Positions 15,445 to 23,916 of a DNA stretch of 27,972 nucleotides are shown here, in pieces. How positions within the stretch are numbered: position 1 is the first letter of the stretch; each line of letters starts with the position of its first letter. This stretch comes from LMUY01 sp964245075 (GTDB taxonomy: Bacteria > Pseudomonadota > Alphaproteobacteria > Acetobacterales > Acetobacteraceae), in contig CAXTLC010000062.1 of the NCBI GenBank assembly GCA_964245075.1, forward strand, positions 1 to 27,972, read 5' to 3'. The position numbers and the translations under genes were made by a program. The notes below the pieces were generated by a model. That model worked only from the letters and a program-made list of their open reading frames with translations. It was not told the origin of the DNA and ran no database searches.

Positions 15445-16267
15445 TCTCGCCACCCTCTCATTGCTGGCGGCGCTGGCCGGCTGCGCCCCGCCCTACGTGG
15501 CGCCGCTCGGCGGGCAGACGGCGTTGACCGCCAACGTCGAGAACAGCGACCGGGTCAACCGCCTCGCGCGCTTGTCGGCGCTCAACGGCATCAGCCCGCC
15601 CCGGGTCGAGCAGCTCACCGCGTTCCCCGGCCCGGGGTCGGGGGTGGTGCAGCCGCTGCCCGTCGTCCGCGTGGTGTTCGACGAGCGGAGCATGTTCGCG
15701 TCCGGCAGCGACCAATTGCAGCACGGCACGGGGCCGGCGCTGGACATCCTGGCCGACAGCATGCGGCGGGACGTGCCGGACGCGCAGCTGACGCTGCTCG
15801 GCCACACGGACGCGTCGGGGTCGGACGCGCTGAACGACGACCTGTCGCTGCGCCGGGCCAGGGCGGTGTTCCAGGCGCTGGTGAACCGGGGGGTGAACGC
15901 CGGGCAGCTCAGCACGGTCGCGATCGGCCGGCATCAGCCGATCGCCCCCAACGACACCGCCGACGGCCGCGCCCGCAACCGCCGGGTGGAGGTGCTGATC
16001 TCCGCCTCCATGAACGCGAACCTGGCCGTGGTGGCGCAGCGCATGGTCGATCCCGCCTTCCTCGCCTACGCCGCGCCGGCAGCAGCCGGTCCGGGGCGGC
16101 CTGCCGTGCGCACGGCGGACCGCAATCCCGTTCCGCAGGTGGCCGTGATGAGGACGGCCCTGTACTCCGGTCCGGCCGACATCTCGGAGGCGACGCCGAA
16201 CGGCGCCGTGCACCTCCAGCCGTCCGGCACGCTGGCGCTTGGCGCCATGCCCGAAACGAAATCTTGA
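15425..16267 (+). CDS. OmpA family lipoprotein
   Basis: Outer-membrane lipoprotein of 280 aa. The signal peptide ends in lipobox LAGC (Cys near residue 20). An OmpA-like peptidoglycan-binding domain spans about residues 75-195: VVFDERSMFASGSDQL, LLGHTDASGSDALNDDLSLRRA, and GRHQPIAPNDTADGRARNRRVEV, with the conserved Asp and Arg that hold diaminopimelate. The Ala/Pro-rich C-terminal 85 residues have no recognised domain. The ATG at 15425 overlaps the ClpP-like gene by 20 bases and has AAGGAG upstream. The next lipoprotein starts 17 bases downstream. It probably anchors the outer membrane to the cell wall. Confidence 0.88.
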   Translation: MTKRRSSLATLSLLAALAGCAPPYVAPLGGQTALTANVENSDRVNRLARLSALNGISPPRVEQLTAFPGPGSGVVQPLPVVRVVFDERSMFASGSDQLQHGTGPALDILADSMRRDVPDAQLTLLGHTDASGSDALNDDLSLRRARAVFQALVNRGVNAGQLSTVAIGRHQPIAPNDTADGRARNRRVEVLISASMNANLAVVAQRMVDPAFLAYAAPAAAGPGRPAVRTADRNPVPQVAVMRTALYSGPADISEATPNGAVHLQPSGTLALGAMPETKS

Positions 16268-16284
16268 GGGGAGGACGAGGGTCG

Positions 16285-16815
16285 ATGACGCGCTTTCGCT
16301 ATGTGCTGCCGGTCGCCGGGCTGGCGACGCTGCTGTCGTCCGGCTGCGCGCAGCCGTATGGCTCGCCGCAAGAGGCTGCGGCCAACGCGTGCCGGGCGCT
16401 GGGGACGAAGGCGCTGTCCGGGGCGCTGATCGGCGGGCTGGGGGGTGCGGCGGGGGGCGCTGCGATCGGGGCCCTCGCCGGCCACGGCCGGGGCGCCGCG
16501 ATCGGCGCGGGAGCCGGCGCGCTGGCGGGCATCCTCGGCGGGCTGGTGGTGGGCAACCAGCTTGACCGCGACGACTGCGCCCAGGCGCAGGTCGCCATGG
16601 CGCAGGCGGCGCAGGACCCGACCGGCGTCGGGGTGACCTGGCACAGCCCCACGGGCAGCTACGGCACCTACACGCCGGTGAGCGCGGCCTTCACCCAGAA
16701 CGGGCAGGCTTGCCGGCAATTCCACTCGACGGCGGTGATCACCGGGCACGCTCCGGTCGAGGATTCCGGCGTGACCTGCCGCGACGCCACCGGCGACTGG
16801 CATCGCGTGACCTGA
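16285..16815 (+). CDS. Glycine-zipper outer-membrane lipoprotein (17-kDa antigen-like)
   Basis: Small lipoprotein of 176 aa. The signal peptide ends in LLSSGC. About residues 45-92 form a glycine-zipper hairpin with GxxxG spacing (GALIGGLGGAAGGAAIGALA, then GAAIGAGAGALAGILGGLVV), typical of Rickettsia 17-kDa antigen/SlyB-type proteins that sit in the outer membrane. A C-terminal domain (VTWHSPTGSYGTYTPVSA...CRQF...CRDATGDW) carries two Cys that may form a disulfide. The ATG follows GGGGAGGACGAGGG. It closes the + strand envelope gene run; convergent aapP begins about 115 bases further on the other strand. Confidence 0.85.
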   Translation: MTRFRYVLPVAGLATLLSSGCAQPYGSPQEAAANACRALGTKALSGALIGGLGGAAGGAAIGALAGHGRGAAIGAGAGALAGILGGLVVGNQLDRDDCAQAQVAMAQAAQDPTGVGVTWHSPTGSYGTYTPVSAAFTQNGQACRQFHSTAVITGHAPVEDSGVTCRDATGDWHRVT

Positions 16816-16931
16816 CGCCGCCCGCGGCCAGGCTGCGGCGGCGAGAGCCACCGGAGCCTGGCCGCTCGCGTCCCGTTCGCTGGAAACGCGGCGCTGCGCC
16901 CATGCGGCCCCGCGACGGGCAGGGGCCGCCC

Positions 16932-17717
16932 TCAGTGGTCCTTCAGGATCTGGCTCAGGAACAGCTTCAGCCGGTCGGTCTGCGGGTTGTCGAACAGCTC
17001 GCGCGGCGGGCCGGCCTCCACCACCTCGCCGCGGTCCATGAACACCACGCGGTCGGCGACCTTCTTGGCGAACCCCATCTCGTGCGTCACGCACACCATG
17101 GTCATGCCGGTCTCGGCCAGGCCGATCATGGTGTCCAGCACCTCCTTGATCATCTCCGGGTCCAGCGCGGAGGTCGGCTCGTCGAACAGCATGATCTTCG
17201 GCTTCATGCACAGCGCCCGCGCGATCGCGACGCGCTGCTGCTGGCCGCCGGAAAGCTGGCCCGGGTACTTCTTCGCCTGCTCCGGGATCTTCACCCGGCG
17301 CAGGTAGCTCATGGCCAGCTCCTCGGCCTCCGCCTTGGGCATCTTGCGCACCCAGATCGGCGCCAGGGTGCAATTCTCCAGGATGGTCAGGTGGGGGAAC
17401 AGGTTGAACGACTGGAACACCATGCCGACCTCGCGCCGGATCGTGTCCAGCGCGCGCAGGTCGTCCGTCAGCTCGACGCCCTGCACCAGGATCCTGCCTT
17501 CCTGATGGGTTTCCAGCCGGTTGATGCAGCGGATCATGGTGGACTTGCCGGAGCCCGAAGGGCCGCAAACGACCACCTTCTCCTTCTCGCCCACCGTCAG
17601 CGTCACGTTCCGCAGCACGTGCATGGCGCCGTACCACTTGTTGACCTGGTCCAGCACGATCGCGGGCGCGGCGTTGGAAAGCGGCGTCGGGGTCGTCATC
17701 TGCATTGCGGCGCTCAT
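16932..17717 (-). CDS. aapP: General L-amino acid ABC transporter ATP-binding protein
   Basis: Cytoplasmic ATPase of 261 aa that powers polar amino-acid uptake (PAAT family). Seen: Walker A GPSGSGKST (residues 52-60), Q-loop VFQSFNLFPHLTILEN, signature LSGGQQQR, Walker B IMLFDEPTSALDPE and switch His in CVTHEMGFA. The length matches AapP/GlnQ. The ATG at 17717 follows AGGAG. It is the last gene of aapJQMP, 11 bases after aapM, so energy and channel subunits are made together. Confidence 0.95.
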   Translation of the reverse strand: MSAAMQMTTPTPLSNAAPAIVLDQVNKWYGAMHVLRNVTLTVGEKEKVVVCGPSGSGKSTMIRCINRLETHQEGRILVQGVELTDDLRALDTIRREVGMVFQSFNLFPHLTILENCTLAPIWVRKMPKAEAEELAMSYLRRVKIPEQAKKYPGQLSGGQQQRVAIARALCMKPKIMLFDEPTSALDPEMIKEVLDTMIGLAETGMTMVCVTHEMGFAKKVADRVVFMDRGEVVEAGPPRELFDNPQTDRLKLFLSQILKDH

Positions 17718-17728
17718 GGGTGCGGCTC

Positions 17729-18901
17729 CTACCGGTTGCGGGAACGTGCGAACTCACGCTCCAGCCCGCGCGAGTAACGGGCCATGGTGTAGCAGAACAC
17801 GAAATAGACCGCGGCCAGAACGAGGTAGACCTCGGTCGAGTACGCCGTCCAGGCCGGCTCGCTGACCGCGACCTTGCCCGCAGCCAGCAGGTCGAACAGG
17901 CCGATGATCAGCACCAGGCTGGTGTCCTTGAAGAAGCCGATGAACGTGTTGACCAGCGGCGGGATCACCAGCCGCAGCGCCTGCGGCAGGATGATGAACG
18001 CGGTCTTCTTCCAGTATGACAGGCCGAGCGCGTCCGCCGCCTCGAACTGGCCCTTCGGCAGCGCCTGCAACCCGCCGCGGACCACCTCGGCCAGGTAGGC
18101 GCCGGCGAACAGGATGATGGCCACCTGCGCCCGCAGCAGCTTGTCCACGTTCATGCCGTCCGGCAGGAACAGCGGGAACATCACGCTGGCCATGAACAGC
18201 AGGGTGATCAGCGGCACGCCGCGGATCAGCTCCACGTACAGCACGCACAGCGCCTTGACCGCCGGCAAGTGCTTGGAGCGCCGGCCCAGCGCCACCGCGA
18301 CGGAGAGCGGAAAGGCGAAGGCCAGCCCGAAGGTCGCCAGGATCAGGGTCAGCGGCAAGCCGCCCCACTGGTCCTGCGACACGAACGCCAGCCCGGCGAC
18401 GCCGCCCCACATCAGCACGCCGATGGCCGCCAGCACGCCGACCCAGACTAGCAGCAGCTCGCGGCGCCAGAACCGCCGCCAGCCGGACACCACGTACAGC
18501 CCGACGAACAGCGCGATCACCAGCGCTTGCCGCCACTGCTCCTCGTACGGGTAGCGCCCGAACAGCATGAGGCGGTACTTGTCGCCGATCACCGCCCAGC
18601 AGGCGCCGACGCCCTTGGCGTCACGGCAGGCGGTGGTGTCCGGCCCGCCAGCCCCCTGCGGCACCGTCCAGACGGCATGGAGGACGGCCCAACTGAAGAA
18701 GCCAACGGCCCAGTAGATGATCAAGGCGCCGAACACGACCGTGGCGAGCGCGGACGGCCAGCTTCCGAACAGGTTGCGCCGCAGCCAGGCAAGCGGGCCA
18801 TGCACGGATGCAGGCGGGCGGGACCGCGTGGCGTCCACCACCGAGGCCTGGCCGGCAACCGCGGGAACCGGGTCGATGCCGGTGGTGACGACCTGGCTCA
18901 T
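17729..18901 (-). CDS. aapM: General L-amino acid ABC transporter permease
   Basis: Inner-membrane permease of 390 aa, one of the two channel subunits. The long N-terminal part with extra membrane segments is typical of AapM. The HisM-type core follows: LYVELIRGVPLITLLFMASV, and the EAA loop EAADALGLSYWKKTAFIILP that docks on the ATPase, then PLVNTFIGFFKDTSLVLIIG. The ATG at 18901 starts one base after the aapQ stop, which indicates translational coupling. Aap systems in rhizobia take up a broad range of L-amino acids (family knowledge). Confidence 0.95.
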   Translation of the reverse strand: MSQVVTTGIDPVPAVAGQASVVDATRSRPPASVHGPLAWLRRNLFGSWPSALATVVFGALIIYWAVGFFSWAVLHAVWTVPQGAGGPDTTACRDAKGVGACWAVIGDKYRLMLFGRYPYEEQWRQALVIALFVGLYVVSGWRRFWRRELLLVWVGVLAAIGVLMWGGVAGLAFVSQDQWGGLPLTLILATFGLAFAFPLSVAVALGRRSKHLPAVKALCVLYVELIRGVPLITLLFMASVMFPLFLPDGMNVDKLLRAQVAIILFAGAYLAEVVRGGLQALPKGQFEAADALGLSYWKKTAFIILPQALRLVIPPLVNTFIGFFKDTSLVLIIGLFDLLAAGKVAVSEPAWTAYSTEVYLVLAAVYFVFCYTMARYSRGLEREFARSRNR

Positions 18902-18902
18902 G

Positions 18903-20114
18903 TCAGCGCTCCACCAGTGCGATGCGGGCGTTGTACCAGTTCATGAACAGGCTGATGGACAGGCTGATCACCAGGAACACGGCCATCACCAGGGCGATGC
19001 CCTCGATCGCCTGCCCGGTCTGGTTCAGCTCGGTGGCGTCGATCGACACGATGTCCTGGTAGCCGATCGCCACGGCGAGCGAGCTGTTCTTGGTCAGGTT
19101 CAGGTACTGGCTGGTCATCGGCGGGATCACGACCCGCAGCGCCTGGGGCAGCACGATCTGCCGCAACACGACGCCGGGCCGCAGGCCGAGCGCGCCGGCC
19201 GCTTCCCACTGGCCCTGCGGCACGGCCTCGATGCCGGAACGGACGATTTCCGCGATGTAGGAGGCCGTGTAAACCACCAGGCCCAGGGTGAGCGCCACGT
19301 ACTCGGGGCTGATCGTGCCGCCGCCGCGGAAGTTGAACCCGCCCTTGACCGGCATGTCCAGGGCGAACGGCGCGCCCAGCGCAGCCCACACCACGAGGGG
19401 GAACGCGACGAGCAGCCCGAGCGCCGCCGGCCAGGTCCTCGGCCGCGCCCCCGTTTCCGCCTGCCGCCGGGACGCGACGCCCGACCAGGCCACCGTGCCG
19501 GCAAGCCCGAGCAGGAAGGCGGCGAGCGCCCAGCCGTGCGCCGGCTGCCAGTCCAGCAGGGGGACCTTGATGCCGCGGTTGGAGAAGAACACGCCCGGCA
19601 GCGGGTTCAGCGCCTCGCGGACGGACGGCATCGTCTGCACGACGGCGTACCAGAAGAACAGTTGCAGCAGCACGGGTATGTCGCGCAGCACCTCGACGTA
19701 CAGGTAGGCGATCTTGGAAAGCAGCCAGTTCTTGGACAGCCGCATGATGCCGAGCAGGGTGCCCAGCACGGTGGTCAGCACGATGCCGACCACCGCCACC
19801 TTCAGCGTGTTCAGGATGCCGATGACCAGCGCGTAGCCGTAGGTGTTGACCGAGGGGTCGTACGGGATCGCGTGCTCGCCGATGGGGATGCCGGCCGTGC
19901 GGCCCAGGAAGGCGAACCCGGTGGCGATGTGCCGGGCGGCAAGGTTCTGGCTGGTGTTGTGCACCAGGTAGGCGACGATGGCGACCAGCACGCCCACCAC
20001 CACGGCCTGCCACACGATGGCGCGGAACTTCGGGTCGGACCAGGACAGGCGCATCGCCCGCTTGGGCACCGTGCGGGCGTTGATCAGGCGGGGGTCGATG
20101 GCGGCTCCGGACAT
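18903..20114 (-). CDS. aapQ: General L-amino acid ABC transporter permease
   Basis: Inner-membrane permease of 403 aa, partner of AapM. Seen: N-terminal membrane segment (VWQAVVVGVLVAIVAYLVHN), the core YVEVLRDIPVLLQLFFWYAVV, an inserted periplasmic stretch typical of AapQ, and the EAA loop EAAGALGLRPGVVLRQIVLP followed by MTSQYLNLTKNSSLAVAIGY. I prefer the ATG at 20114 (MSGAAIDPRL), with AGGGA about ten bases upstream, over a TTG seven codons earlier. A terminator-like hairpin separates it from aapJ. Confidence 0.94.
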   Translation of the reverse strand: MSGAAIDPRLINARTVPKRAMRLSWSDPKFRAIVWQAVVVGVLVAIVAYLVHNTSQNLAARHIATGFAFLGRTAGIPIGEHAIPYDPSVNTYGYALVIGILNTLKVAVVGIVLTTVLGTLLGIMRLSKNWLLSKIAYLYVEVLRDIPVLLQLFFWYAVVQTMPSVREALNPLPGVFFSNRGIKVPLLDWQPAHGWALAAFLLGLAGTVAWSGVASRRQAETGARPRTWPAALGLLVAFPLVVWAALGAPFALDMPVKGGFNFRGGGTISPEYVALTLGLVVYTASYIAEIVRSGIEAVPQGQWEAAGALGLRPGVVLRQIVLPQALRVVIPPMTSQYLNLTKNSSLAVAIGYQDIVSIDATELNQTGQAIEGIALVMAVFLVISLSISLFMNWYNARIALVER

Positions 20115-20307
20115 CGGCTCATGATCCCTAGGCAAGCCTTCGAGGGCCTGCGCTCCAATGGAAGCTAGGCACGGTCAACGGCGCCTGCCCATGGCCCGGC
20201 CCGCGCAACCGTGCCCCGGCGCGCGGCAGCCCGTGACTGCCGCATGGCTGTCATACTTCGGCAGCATTGCGGCGTGCAACGGCGCACGCGGCCGGCGCGA
20301 ACGAAAA

Positions 20308-20332
20308 CGCCGCCCCCGGGACGGGGACGGCG
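20308..20332 (-). terminator. Hairpin between aapJ and aapQ (attenuating terminator)
   Basis: On the minus strand a 10-bp stem, CGCCGTCCCC / GGGGGCGGCG with one T-G wobble pair, encloses the five-base loop GTCCC. It is preceded by AAAG and followed by TTTT. It lies about 40 bases after the aapJ stop and about 190 before aapQ. Such hairpins after the binding-protein gene of an ABC operon commonly let the binding protein be made in excess over the permeases. The T-tract is short, so read-through is expected. Confidence 0.7.
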
Positions 20333-20370
20333 CTTTCCGCAGGCAGCGTGCCCAGAGAACTAGCAGGAAA

Positions 20371-21396
20371 TCAGCGGATCGGCGGGGCGTATTGCAGCCC
20401 GCCCTTGTTCCACAGCGCGTTGATCCCGCGCGGCACGCCCATGACGGTGATGTTGCGGTCCCAGACCTCGCCGAAGTTGCCGACCTGCTTGATGGCGTTG
20501 TAGGCCCACTTGTTGTCGATCCCGAGCGACTTGCCCATGTCGCCCTCCGTGCCGAGCAGGCGGCGCACCTCCGGGTTGGCGCTGTTGGCGAAGGTGTCGA
20601 TGTTCTTGCTGCCGATGCCGTTCTCCTCGGCGGTCAGCTGGGCGTAGTGCGTCCACTTCACCACGTCCAAGAACTTGTCGTCGCCCTTGCGGACCATCGG
20701 GCCGAGCGGCTCCTTGCTGATGATCTCCGGCAGCAGCGTGAGGTCCTTCGCCTTGTCGCCCTGCTGGAAGCGGAACCCGGCCAGCGCGGAGCTGTCCGTC
20801 GAGTAGGAGTCGCAGCGGCCGGACAGGAAGGCCTTCTGGATCTCGCTCACGTCCTGGATCTCGACCGGGGTGAACTTGATCTTGCCGTTGAGGAAGTAGT
20901 CGTTGATCGCCAGCTCGGTGCTGGTGCCGGGCTGCACGCACACGGTGGCGCCGTCCAGATCCTTGGCGGACTTCACGCCCGCGGCGGTCTTCACCAGGAA
21001 GCCGGTGCCGTCGAAGTAGTTCACGTCGGTGAATTCGAGCCCGAGGCTGCCTTCGCGGCCGAGCGTCCAGGTCGTCTCGCGGATCAGCACATCGACTTCG
21101 CCGGATTGCAGCGCGGTGAATCGGTTGATGGTGGTGGTCGGCACGAAGCGCACCTTGTTCGCGTCGCCCAGGATGGCGGCGGCGACCCCCCGGCAATCGT
21201 CCGCGTCGATGCCCCTCATGACGCCCTGGCTGTCCGGCAGGGAGAAGCCGGCCACGTCCGCCGCCACGCCGCAGACGAGCATGCCGCGCGACTTGATCGC
21301 GTCGATGGTCGCCGACCCCGTGCCCTGCGCGTGCGCCCCGCCCGCCGCCAATCCCAAAACGAGCGCCGCCGCGCCGGCTGCCTTGATACGAACCAT
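20371..21396 (-). CDS. aapJ: General L-amino acid ABC transporter periplasmic binding protein
   Basis: Periplasmic solute-binding protein of 341 aa, first gene of the aap operon. A signal peptide of about 23 residues ends AAGGAHAQ. The family-3 binding fold follows: LVCGVAADVAGFSLPDSQGV, GIDADDCRGVAAAILGD (the DADxCRAxA-like motif of AapJ), RFTALQSGEVDVLIRETTWT, and GTSTELAINDYF. The Cys pair in the first lobe is typical of this group. The ATG at 21396 follows AGGGGATGGGCG. Its own terminator-like hairpin lies downstream. It diverges from the DUF1489 gene across about 140 bases. Confidence 0.95.
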   Translation of the reverse strand: MVRIKAAGAAALVLGLAAGGAHAQGTGSATIDAIKSRGMLVCGVAADVAGFSLPDSQGVMRGIDADDCRGVAAAILGDANKVRFVPTTTINRFTALQSGEVDVLIRETTWTLGREGSLGLEFTDVNYFDGTGFLVKTAAGVKSAKDLDGATVCVQPGTSTELAINDYFLNGKIKFTPVEIQDVSEIQKAFLSGRCDSYSTDSSALAGFRFQQGDKAKDLTLLPEIISKEPLGPMVRKGDDKFLDVVKWTHYAQLTAEENGIGSKNIDTFANSANPEVRRLLGTEGDMGKSLGIDNKWAYNAIKQVGNFGEVWDRNITVMGVPRGINALWNKGGLQYAPPIR

Positions 21397-21438
21397 CGCC
21401 CATCCCCTAAAATCGCAAGGCAGCCCTGCGAACGGCGC

Positions 21439-21467
21439 GACATCGCGTTGTTCGCAACGAGAGTCAA
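21439..21467 (-). promoter_or_regulatory. Possible aapJ promoter with small palindrome
   Basis: On the minus strand TTGACT (21467-21462) is followed after 17 bases by GATGTC (21444-21439), a weak -10. The spacer holds the palindrome CGTTG-TTCG-CAACG (21446-21459), which could be an operator. The TTGACT is good, the -10 poor; read by eye only. Confidence 0.28.
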
Positions 21468-21535
21468 TATAGCCCCTCGACGGCGGTCCGGGCGTGGTTG
21501 CCCCCGCCGCGCGCCTGCGCCATCTGTGCCGGCAC

Positions 21536-21949
21536 ATGCTGCACCTCACCAAGCTCTGCGTCGGCGTGCGGGACCCGGCGCACCTGCGCGCGCTCCAGCA
21601 CTCGCGGCAACCCGGCGAGCAGCCGCTGCGGCACCTGACCCGGCACATGCCGCGCCTGGCGGCGGAGATCACGGCGGGCGGCTCGCTCTACTGGGTGATC
21701 AGCGGGACCATGCTGGTCCGGCAGCGCGTCACGGCGCTCCAACCCGCCGTCCGCGAGGACGGCAGCGCCTGCGCCGCCATCGTGCTCGACCCGGCGCTGG
21801 TCGCGGTGTCCGGCCGCCCGGTCAAGGCGTTCCAGGGCTGGCGCTACCTGCGGGCCGCCGACGCGCCGGAGGACCTCGCGGCCGGGTCGGCGGAAGCAGG
21901 CCTGCCGCACGCGCTGGCCCAGCGGCTGCGGGAGCTTTGCCTGCTATGA
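21536..21949 (+). CDS. DUF1489 family protein
   Basis: Small cytoplasmic protein of 137 aa of the DUF1489 family, found mainly in alphaproteobacteria and of unknown function. The family pattern is clear: MLHLTKLCVGVRDPAHLRA at the start, TRHMPRLAAEITAGGSLYWVI, then VRQRVTAL, CAAIVLDPALV and the C-terminal FQGWRYLRAADAPEDL. The ATG at 21536 gives the family N-terminus; an earlier in-frame start adds residues that do not fit. It is divergent from aapJ and convergent with the last Hyf-like gene, overlapping it by six bases. Confidence 0.88.
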   Translation: MLHLTKLCVGVRDPAHLRALQHSRQPGEQPLRHLTRHMPRLAAEITAGGSLYWVISGTMLVRQRVTALQPAVREDGSACAAIVLDPALVAVSGRPVKAFQGWRYLRAADAPEDLAAGSAEAGLPHALAQRLRELCLL

Positions 21950-22468
21950 CCGGCGTCGGCGGCCAAGGACCAAGGGCGCGGCTGGCGGCGCGTTGGCGGC
22001 GAGCAGGGTGAGCAGCCCGGCGAGGATGTCCGCCGGCGCGGGCGGGCAGCCCCGCACCACCAGGTCCACCGGCAACGCGAAGCTCATCCCGCCGAGCACG
22101 GCGTAGCTGCCCTTGAACACGCCGCCATCGATGGCGCAGTCGCCCACCGAGACGACCCATTTCGGTTCCGGCATCGCCGCGTAGCTCTGCATCAGCGCGT
22201 CCCGCAGATTGGCGGTGACCGGCCCGGTGGCGACCAGCACGTCCGCCCCGCGCGGGGTTTCCACGAAGCGCAGGCCGAACCGCGCCATGGCGTAGAGCGC
22301 GCCGTCCAGCGCCGCCAGCTCCCGCTCGCAACCGCCGCAGCCGCCGGTGGGCACGTGGAACAGCGCCAAGCTGCGCCCCAGCCGGACCTGCATCGCCGCT
22401 CCGAGCCGGGCGGCGACGGCGTCCACCGCGTCCGCGGGCGGCGCGGCCACGCGCTCCGGCGCCGTCAC
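21944..22468 (-). CDS. Hyf-like complex small subunit (NuoB/HyfI-type iron-sulfur protein)
   Basis: Peripheral electron-transfer subunit of 174 aa, homologous to NuoB of complex I and HyfI/HycG of hydrogenase-4. All four Cys that bind the N2-type [4Fe-4S] cluster are present: CGGCE (Cys44, Cys47), SVGDCA (Cys111) and RGCPPAP (Cys141). The order and spacing are those of HyfI. It is the only subunit of this operon in which the cofactor and functional residues are clearly retained. The GTG at 22468 overlaps the previous stop as GTGA. The arginine-rich tail RRRRS is cut short by a TAG that overlaps the convergent DUF1489 stop. It is last in the operon. Confidence 0.87.
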   Translation of the reverse strand: MTAPERVAAPPADAVDAVAARLGAAMQVRLGRSLALFHVPTGGCGGCERELAALDGALYAMARFGLRFVETPRGADVLVATGPVTANLRDALMQSYAAMPEPKWVVSVGDCAIDGGVFKGSYAVLGGMSFALPVDLVVRGCPPAPADILAGLLTLLAANAPPAAPLVLGRRRRS

Positions 22469-23916
22469 AGGTCGATGCCCGAACAGGCGCAGGCGAAGGA
22501 ATGGCCGATCAACGGCAGGTCGGCCGCCGCCGCGCCGGCGCAGGCGGCTTCCTCCAGCGGCCACAGCCGCCAGCTCGGGTCCGCGGCGAACGCGCTGGCG
22601 ATCTGGCCGCCGTCCAGCCGCAGCCAGTGCCACACGGCGCCGCGCGGGCTTTCCGCCACCGCCAATCCCTCGCCGCCCGCCGCCGGCAGCGCCTCGTTCA
22701 CGGCGCCGGCCGGCAGACCGCGGAGCCAGCCGCGCAGCAGGGCCAGGCTGGATGCCACCTCCCCCAAGCGCAGGCGCAGCCGGGCGGCGACGTCCGCGCC
22801 GGGCAGGGTCGCTTCCGCCATGCCGCCGTAGGGCGGGTAGCCAGGGCTTGCCCGCGCGTCGCACGGGAAGCCGGACGCACGGCCCGCAACGCCGGCCGGG
22901 GCGTAGCGGGCCAGGGCCGCGGCCGGCAGCACGCCCACGCCCGCGCCCAACCCGTCCAGCATGGCCCCGAGCGCCGGCACCTCCGCCGCCACCGCCTCGG
23001 CGACCGCTCCGAGCGCGGCGGGGCCTTGCGGGGCGATGTCCGCCGCCAAGCCGCCGGGGATGGCGCAGTCCATCATCATGCGGTGCCCCCACGCCACGGC
23101 CGCGGCGCGCAGCACATGCTCGCGGTGCACGCCCAGCCGGTCCGCCAGGCGGGGGCGGGCGGCGCAGGCGGCCCGGAGGTCGCCCAGGTGGGTCGCCACC
23201 CGCTCCGTTTCCGCCATCACGCCGCGCAGGAGGGCGGCCCGGGGCGGCGCCTCGATGCCGAGCGCCGCTTCCGCCGCCCGCGCGAAGGCAAGGCTGTGGG
23301 CCACCGTCGCGTCCGCCGAGAGCCGGGCGGCGAAACGCGCGGCGGCGCGCGGGGACTTCGCCCGCATCAGCAGCAGCGTGCCCTTGTGGGCGTAGCCGAG
23401 GCGCGCCTCCATCGCCAGGGTGCGGGCGCCGGCCAGAAAGGCGCGCCGGTGCACCGGTTCGGCGGGGGTGCCGAACACGGGGCCGGATGGCAACTGCATC
23501 GGCGCGCCGGCAACGGGCCGGAACGCTGGTTCGAGCGGGACGCCGCCCGGCTCCGGGCGCGCGGCGAGCGGATGGGCGACGCGCCATCGCCCGTGGTCCA
23601 GCCAAGGCCGCTCGTCCACCGCGCCGTCCGCCGCGTGGCCCCACAGGTCATGCACCATCCGTTCGGGGGCGGACGCGGCGGGGAAGTGGGGCGACAACGC
23701 CGGGTAGCGTCCGTCCCCCACGGGGGTGGAAGCGAGCAGCGGCACGCCGTCCCGGCCGGTGAACAGGGCGTGGACCTCCGCGGTGTCGGCCCACAGCGCT
23801 TGCAGGGCGATGTCGCCGGGCCGCAACGCGGCCCATCGCTCCGGCGGCAGCGCGTGGCGCGGCCAAGGCTGGCAAGGCACGGACGGGCTGTCCCGGATGG
23901 CGGCGGCGCCCGTCAC
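22465..23916 (-). CDS. Hyf-like complex large subunit (NuoCD/HyfG-type) lacking [NiFe] cysteines
   Basis: Peripheral subunit of 483 aa: a NuoC-like N-terminal part (ERMVHDLWGHAADG...RPWLDHGRW, about residues 85-112) joined to a NuoD/hydrogenase large-subunit part. QLPSGPVFGTPAEPVHRRAF and LGYAHKGTLLLM are family hallmarks. The two [NiFe]-binding motifs are gone: where hydrogenases read RICGxC, this protein has RLSADATVAH (residues 199-207), and where they end in DPCxxC, it ends SFACACSGIDL. Two Cys occur there but shifted by one position. This matches the energy-converting-hydrogenase-related (Ehr) group, so it is not expected to make or oxidise H2. Its N-terminal half is Ala/Pro-rich and divergent. 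The GTG at 23916 overlaps the HyfF-like stop as GTGA. Confidence 0.85.
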   Translation of the reverse strand: MTGAAAIRDSPSVPCQPWPRHALPPERWAALRPGDIALQALWADTAEVHALFTGRDGVPLLASTPVGDGRYPALSPHFPAASAPERMVHDLWGHAADGAVDERPWLDHGRWRVAHPLAARPEPGGVPLEPAFRPVAGAPMQLPSGPVFGTPAEPVHRRAFLAGARTLAMEARLGYAHKGTLLLMRAKSPRAAARFAARLSADATVAHSLAFARAAEAALGIEAPPRAALLRGVMAETERVATHLGDLRAACAARPRLADRLGVHREHVLRAAAVAWGHRMMMDCAIPGGLAADIAPQGPAALGAVAEAVAAEVPALGAMLDGLGAGVGVLPAAALARYAPAGVAGRASGFPCDARASPGYPPYGGMAEATLPGADVAARLRLRLGEVASSLALLRGWLRGLPAGAVNEALPAAGGEGLAVAESPRGAVWHWLRLDGGQIASAFAADPSWRLWPLEEAACAGAAAADLPLIGHSFACACSGIDL

